Assembly (NCBI GenBank): GCA_022578605.1
Contig: MU394088.1
Span: 62,001-126,000 of the forward strand
Direction of reading: 5' to 3'
Length of the DNA stretch: 64,000 nt
From: Camillea tinctor
Lineage: Eukaryota; Ascomycota; Sordariomycetes; Xylariales; Xylariaceae
Part shown: in pieces, positions 58,431 to 64,000 of the stretch
Layout of the letters: the number at the start of each line of letters is the position of its first letter
How positions within the stretch are numbered: the first letter of the stretch is position 1
The notes under the pieces: model-generated
The model's input: the letters and a program-made list of their open reading frames with translations, nothing else
Database searches by the model: none
Told to the model about the DNA's origin: nothing
Translations under genes and position numbers: made by a program

Positions 58431-59827
58431 TCATCGCGAGAGCTGGGGCAGCATGGCCCCATTCTTCGCGAACCATATGCCCGCGGCGACGAGAGGCACT
58501 ACGATCGAGGACATGCCGATCAGGCCCTTACGCGTCGCGGCTTGTATCCTGGGCTTGACCAGCGAGTGGAACTCGTCGGGCGTGTTGAGCGACGGCCACG
58601 GCATGTCCGGCACCGGCACCCCGATGTACGGGCAGATCTGCTCCCAGCCGAACCCGTCCTCCAGCTTGCAGACCTTCAGCTGCTCCGGGGGCACGATGCG
58701 CTTCACCTCGGCGATGCTGTTCTGGTTAGTGAACTGTCCGTTACGGTTTTCATCATTTCCTTCCACGAAAGAAACGAAAAAGAAGAGAAAAGGGGTAGAG
58801 ACGTACTAGTCCTTGTAGTTCTCCACCAGGCTCGCCCGCCCCTCGGGCGTGATCCCGTACCCGTTGGTGCAGTAGCGCGTCATGCGCATGCCGAACTCCT
58901 TCATCCTGCACGCGTAGTCGTCGAACAGCGACAGCAGCGAGAAGGGGAAGGACGAGAACAGCGTCTGGATCTTGCCCACCGTGTTGATGTACGACGTCGC
59001 CCACTTCTCCGGGTCCCGCTCCGTCAGCAGGAACTTGGCGTCCGGGTACGCCTTGACGACCGAGTGTATCATGAAGAACGGCATCTCGATGATGATCTAG
59101 GGGGAGGGGAAAGGGGGTAAATGTCAGTTAAATGTAAATGCGAGAGGAGGGTAGGAAGAGAATGGAGAAGTAGCTTACATCATAATTGGCGAACCATTTG
59201 TCGAAGTCAGCCCTGGTGTCTGTGTGTCGTTTGTCAGTAAAGGAATATGAAAGTATTTGCACGCTCCCTCCCTTATCCCCCTTTTCTTTTTTAAGCCATT
59301 GACGGGATGTAGCGGCACTGGAACAGTGGCAGGTTAGGTAATCCACTTACACGGCTTGCCGTTGTGTAGGAATTCTGCATCAAACCCTTCCATCATGATC
59401 TGTATGGCTTTCGGCCCAGCGGCCATGACCTCGGCCATGTGGTAGGGCTTGAAGCCAAGCTTTTGCAGGGCTAGATAGAGGCCATGAGTACCGGTCCTAA
59501 AATTATGTTATCAATATGGGGGGGTTTTTTTTTTTCCATTTTCTAATTCTGTATTTTTTCTTTCTCATCCCTTTTTATGGTGTTACACGGCATCTTTTTC
59601 AATTCGTCGCCCAATGGCGTTGTAGGCTTTTTCCACCGAAAGGCCGTAAAGAGGAACGACGACGGGAACGGGCATGACGCGGGTAAAATCTCCGGGGCCG
59701 GGCTCAGTTGCACAGCGGCCTGGGGAAAAGCAGGAACAGAGAAAACTAACCTCGGTGCGCTCAGTACGACGAGCTTCTTAGGCTCAACATGAGCTGGGGT
59801 TGGGAGGGTGTCGAGATAGCGGGTCAT
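58431..59827 (-). CDS. P-loop sulfotransferase-like protein with C-terminal membrane helix
   Basis: 279 residues in five minus-strand exons: 59827-59751, 59496-59351, 59219-59179, 59096-58807, 58716-58431. The last junction uses an acceptor inside the NQNS stretch, which is the only one that keeps frame. The P-loop reads LSAPRTGTHGLYLAL (the 5'-phosphosulfate-binding loop of PAPS sulfotransferases), followed by FDKWFANYD and FLLTERDPEKWATSY with the 3'-phosphate-type Arg/Ser region, and VPPEQLKV with GFGWEQICPYIGVPVPD. This is a large fungal family often mis-named NAD-dependent epimerase or 'P-loop NTPase'. A hydrophobic stretch (about residues 252-270) ends the protein, suggesting a tail-anchored form. 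The acceptor substrate is unknown. Confidence 0.82.
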
Positions 59828-60177
59828 TATTTAAGAGGTACGGGGGGTGGGCAGGGGCGTATTATTATTACTATTATTATTCGTGCGGGAACGGGCGTAG
59901 ACTGGTATGGCGTAGCGTAAGTATGTTAGGTAGTTCAGGAAATCTTCCTATGAAATTCGTCTAAGATGGATGGCGTGCGATTGCGTGCTTGACAAAAACC
60001 TAGGGAGGGCAGGAGAACGACATCTATATAAGTACGAGACGTAGACCACCAACACCCACAACCACCTTTTCCTAGACTAATGGCTCGAGCTTCTGCCATA
60101 TCTACTCGACAACTATGGGAATTCGACGGGCTATTTTCCCCTTTGCCCCTTTGAGGAAAGTTCTCGCTTGATCAGAA
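59828..60177. other. Promoter-side spacer of the sulfotransferase-like gene
   Basis: It has a short TTA/TAT microsatellite near 59859-59882 and otherwise ordinary spacer sequence. Confidence 0.5.
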
Positions 60178-60233
60178 ACAGGAGGCGTCGCTGACGCTCG
60201 CAACAACAGGAGGCTTCGCTGACGCTCGCAACA
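60178..60233 (+). repeat. Two tandem 28-base units
   Basis: Units at 60178-60205 and 60206-60233 differ by one base (GGCGTCGCTG against GGCTTCGCTG). Each ends GACGCTCGCAACA and can fold on its GCGTC/GACGC words. Confidence 0.8.
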
Positions 60234-60960
60234 AATGCCTTCCGTTGGGCTCCATAGCGCTTAGCCTATTCTAGTAGGTTTTAACTTGTTGTCCCCCAGA
60301 CCCCACTTAACAAGCCCCATTCCTTAAACGGAAGGCATCGGTCGGTCCACCGATATGCAGGACGGACCGGTCGCCCCTCTAGGCAGGTTAGGATGAGGGA
60401 AGGGGACCGCCAGGATCATGACCACCACCAGCTATTGGGTCAAACCTCTTAAGACCCGAACCTCGGAAGTACTTGGTTGAACAGCTACCTATCCTAGACT
60501 GGGCTTACCACGGAGCAGAGTAGCAGCCAGTCAAATCTATTACCGGGCGCCATCCCTCAGAGAAGGTGCAAAAATGAGTGAATTGTTGCGACCTTGGGTG
60601 GGAACGAATGAACTGCTGCTATGGTAGCTCACAAGCAGGTTAGCCTAGGGATTCCCTCTGAGTCTTTGGAATTCATGCTGTCCGTCTTGGCAAAGTCAAG
60701 GGGCGAGACTTGAGAGGGGCGGGCGGTGGCTCTTTCACGCCGTCTACCGTTCACAAGTCGGACTCAAAGCTCTAATGCGAGACCCGAGAAACAGAGTAAC
60801 ACACTACTACCCCAGTATCTTGAAGGAGAATGGCCGTCTGGTCCCCTGGCTGCGGATCACGCCAAGGAAAGAGGGCTACATATACATAAAGGAGAATAAG
60901 AAAAAAGGGAAAAAAGCACGGTATAAAGTCAGACATCAAAGCTATCTGATTAGCAATTAG
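60234..60960 (+). other. GC-rich structured island, possible organelle-derived or catalytic-RNA relic
   Basis: The base composition is unlike the flanks and there are many short inverted repeats, for example ATGCCTTCCGTT at 60236-60247 against AACGGAAGGCAT near 60333-60344. An ORF at 60775-60960 (start at an ATG, Arg/Lys-rich, 61 residues) has no recognisable domain, although the mixture of a structured leader and a basic protein recalls group II intron DNA or a mitochondrial insertion. No conserved domain V or maturase motif is identified by eye, so this is unproven. Confidence 0.35.
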
Positions 60961-63629
60961 AAACCGAGCTTACCAACCCAACGTATTCTTGAGACGACTA
61001 CTGTAGGTACAAGCTAACAAGGTAGGTAGGTAGACAATGAGGAAACCAGGCGTGAAGGCGAGGCGATATTAAACCTGGATTTTTTCTTAAGATATCCCTA
61101 CGGATCTCCACTTACCTAACCTAGCTGACGCCGAAAGTCGGAATTATATAGCCTATGTTGAGAGGTGAAATACCTACTTAACACTACTTATGTAACTTGC
61201 TTCTACTTAGGTCCGATGGGTCTTTCAAATCGGCCGATAACCGGGCTGGCACCGTACCATTTGCGGTTTATGATTTACGATTTTCCTTGGAGATAAAGGC
61301 CCATGAACAGTACACTTTTCTATTTTGAATGGGGAGGAGGTATGTGCTGGCTTACTGTGACTTGACTGTCAAGACCTGATACCCTCGAACCACCCTTTGG
61401 CGACAAGTCATATCCACTGCCGGTGGTAGCGCGGCACGGCGCGGCACGGTTAGTTTGCGGCTATCGGGCTTGTTGTGAAGCTATTTGATCTTGGCTAGTT
61501 CTAAGCTGAACATAACTAGGTCATGTATTTTGCTAACTTAGCAAGAGATAAATCCGATATAACAACACCTAGTATAACTACGGTCCCTTGAGGAGCATTC
61601 CACCTACACTACATACTCACTGCATATATTGCAGAAAGAGAGAGGGTTAGGTGAAACTTCTAAAGAACCCTAACCTACAATTACCACTCCACTGCATCTT
61701 TTCCTCGGGTCCGTGTGGTGAACCAGAGAAAGCAGAAAAAGGGGACGCACGCCCCTCCCCCCATTGTATACGGTTGGGATCTACAACCAGCTCGTTTCTG
61801 CACGTGCGCAGGAATTCTCAGCCTGTCTTTCGCTTCTAGTGTCAGCCCACGAAACCTTTCTCTCTTTACATACATAAGACCTGGTTATATATGTGGACTT
61901 TCGGGACCAGTTCATGGCTCATTACCTAAGACCCTAGGTAGTTGTATATAGTGTGTACTATAGAAGCCGATGTAGTGGAGGTGAGGAGGGTGTTCTTTCG
62001 ATTAGGTAAAATATGTACAAGTATGTAGGTAGGTAGTGAAGTTTAGGAAACCAGAGTAAGTCGGAATATGGTTGGGTTGGATTGTGTGGTTTAGGTCTTT
62101 CTCGCGTGGCCTTTCTTTCTTCTTTTTTACTTTATTTCCCTCACTTAATCTAATCTGATCTAATCTCAAACTAATGAATGGCACAATTATTACGTACATA
62201 TAATATTGATGCTACATACAAGAATAGAAAATACGCTAGATACATTGAGGTCTTCTTCTATTTAGTAGGTGAAAAAGAGGGACCCTGGGAATAGGACATT
62301 GTCCGAAATAGTCCGAGTCTCGTTTGTCTAAAGTTCTACACTTTCATGATTTATTATCACTCTTGAGGTCTGGTGTTCCCAACCACAGCGTTTCCCCTGG
62401 TTATGAAGTAACATCAAACTGCGTTAACACAAGACGGGTAAGTTAAGTTATTTTAGCATATAATAAGAGTGTTGACCGCACCATGATGAGACATCAATAT
62501 CAGAGATCCCCGCCCCTCACCGTCGATCCCTCCACGTGAGAGTAACGTGGTGAGTAGCATACTACCTGCCTGCCTACCTACGCATATACCCACATAGTCT
62601 ATGATGATCAAAAGTACTATCCCAACCCACGCAACTCAACTCTCAAAATCAGCGCTTACTAAGCGGCCTCGTTCCCTCATCGTGTAGGTAAACGAAAAGA
62701 AAAGAAAAATACGACACCGCCAATCACGATGTTCTAGAAGACCGTTTCCCCCTTCCTCTCCTAGGCGCCCCTGAGTCCTAGCCGACGATCAAAGACGGGA
62801 AAGCAATGTTTCCTTCGACGGAGAAGTGCTCCGCAGGCTCCTTGCCTGGTCCTAGCTTTTCGAAAGCCATAAGTAGGGTTAGGACTTTCGGTCTTACGGA
62901 GCGCATAACAATCCGAACATGCGAGTCAGTGGGTCCATTATATATGTACCGCTCTCTGGCCCCCGGATCCCGGAAGCGGGGTGGTGTTCCGGTTGGGGGG
63001 GTAAGGCTAGTGGGAGAGAGTACTAAGATTGAGACCGGGGAGGGAGGCGTATGTAGGTTACATACTTACTTACAGTATGTAGTAAAGTGACGTGCGAGAT
63101 ATGGGGATAGTGGCGAGCCGGTCGTGTTCTCGCTTTACACTAATAGGGGTAGGTTAGGACGGATCGATTCCTTAACTCGATCTCTCACTTAAAACTAGCC
63201 TTGAGCTACTTTCCTCCCCCTGAAATTCAACTCGCTACTTTAGTTTTTTATTGAATACTGCTGTTGTATTTGACTCTCATGAGATATTGTTCTTCACTAT
63301 GTTACTGTAGTCAACCTTCGGGTCATTCTCATCACCTTGTTGTGTTCCTCTGACTTTCCACCCTTCATAACACAGCGAGCTTTCAAATTCTATACTTCGT
63401 TGAAAATGGCGGTGTTACCTTTTACCTGCCAGATATCGATTTGAAAAATTGCCAGTAACGCCCCAGCATCCGAAGCATTCTCTCGTAATATTCGTACAAG
63501 CACCCATCGTACACCTTCCTAGTTGATACACGAGAACTACAAGACAAAGAGAGTGACGAATAAAACAGGGATGAAGAAAGAAGCCAGGGACAAGTTAGGT
63601 TATTCTAGGGTTACTAACTCACTTCCTCC
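60961..63629. other. Intergenic region without a supported gene
   Basis: Spacer rich in ACCTA/TAGGT words. Frames at 61651-61839, 61715-61951 and 62806-63090 have no motif or splice context. I see no repeats or RNA genes. Confidence 0.55.
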
Positions 63630-64000
63630 TTACCACGACGTGTGGCCCCCATCAATGATCAGATTGCTCCCGGTCATGTAGCTGCTCGCGCCGCTAAGGA
63701 GGAACAGGGCAGCGCCCTTGAACTCGGTCGTCTTCGCCAGGCGGCCCATCATGTTCTCACTCTCGAGCTTCTTCTTGAGGTCCGGGAGCTCCTCGAAGAC
63801 CTTATCGACCATGGGCGTGAGGATGTGGCCGGGGCTGATGCAGTTGACGCGGATGCCGCCCGTGCCGTCCTTGCGGATGGGGCTCCACTCCATGGCGAGG
63901 TTGCGCGCGAGCTGGATGACGGCCGCTTTGGACGAGTTGTACACGGGCGTCAGCATGCCCTTGTTGGCGATGGTGCCCGACATGCTGGCGATGAGGCAGA
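63630..64000 (-). CDS. Short-chain dehydrogenase/reductase (5' end outside the window)
   Basis: C-terminal part of a classical SDR leaving by the right edge; the frame is open through base 64000. Visible are IASMSGTIANKG with the catalytic Ser, YNSSKAAVIQLARNLAMEW (YxxxK), IRVNCISPGHILTPM, and the terminal LSGASSYMTGSNLIIDGGHTSW. This fits the sorbose-reductase/mannitol or L-xylulose-reductase type of NADPH-dependent polyol and ketose reductases in fungi. The cofactor loop is outside the window, so NAD or NADP preference and the start are not visible. Confidence 0.85.
   Translation of the reverse strand, partial: CLIASMSGTIANKGMLTPVYNSSKAAVIQLARNLAMEWSPIRKDGTGGIRVNCISPGHILTPMVDKVFEELPDLKKKLESENMMGRLAKTTEFKGAALFLLSGASSYMTGSNLIIDGGHTSW

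Noticed and set aside
1..64000. CRISPR arrays, rRNA genes, bacterial-type operons and ribosome-binding sites
   Set aside because: None seen; the sequence is clearly fungal nuclear DNA with spliceosomal introns.

Overview
The window is nuclear DNA of a filamentous ascomycete (Pezizomycotina). Evidence: many 45-120 nt GT-AG introns, fungal Zn2Cys6 regulators, fungus-type P450s and a sesquiterpene synthase, and the fungal housekeeping genes TAM41, MAD1 and SYP1. The order is not resolved from sequence alone. All gene models were assembled by eye from open frames, splice-site phase and family motifs.

Layout. At 1-3.3 kb lies the 3' part of an ankyrin-SPRY gene that enters from the left edge. From 7 to 36 kb is an accessory block with AT-rich spacers that looks like an undescribed terpenoid gene cluster: a P450 resembling the trichodiene-oxygenase group, a class I sesquiterpene synthase, a secreted orphan protein, a short-chain reductase, a regulator without a zinc finger, a CYP52-like P450, an Acr-2-like Zn2Cys6 regulator, an NAD-dependent epimerase/reductase, a DapA-family aldolase, an FMN 2-hydroxyacid oxidase, a second Zn2Cys6 regulator and a phytanoyl-CoA-type dioxygenase. 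A tRNA-Gln(CTG) lies inside it. From 36 to 44 kb is a repeat-rich zone with solo-LTR-like elements, tiny hairpin elements, a hidden reverse-strand reading frame and a pseudogene with two stops of the kind left by repeat-induced point mutation. From 44 to 64 kb is a denser, mostly housekeeping block: a Ser/Tyr/Gly/Asn-rich low-complexity protein, Tam41 (mitochondrial CDP-DAG synthase), Mad1 (spindle checkpoint), Syp1 (F-BAR/muniscin endocytic adaptor), a Csk1-like kinase, a P-loop sulfotransferase-like protein, a GC-rich island of possible organellar or structured-RNA origin, and the C-terminal part of a short-chain dehydrogenase leaving by the right edge.

How the genes may work together (inference). 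The synthase would make a C15 hydrocarbon from farnesyl diphosphate. Two P450s, a dioxygenase, two NAD(P)-dependent reductase/epimerase-type enzymes and the FMN oxidase would decorate it. The aldolase and hydroxyacid oxidase could make or use 2-keto acids, and the three regulators are candidates for local control. Nothing in the sequence proves co-regulation. The one serious doubt about gene integrity in the block is the Acr-2-like gene, whose first intron is out of phase by one base.
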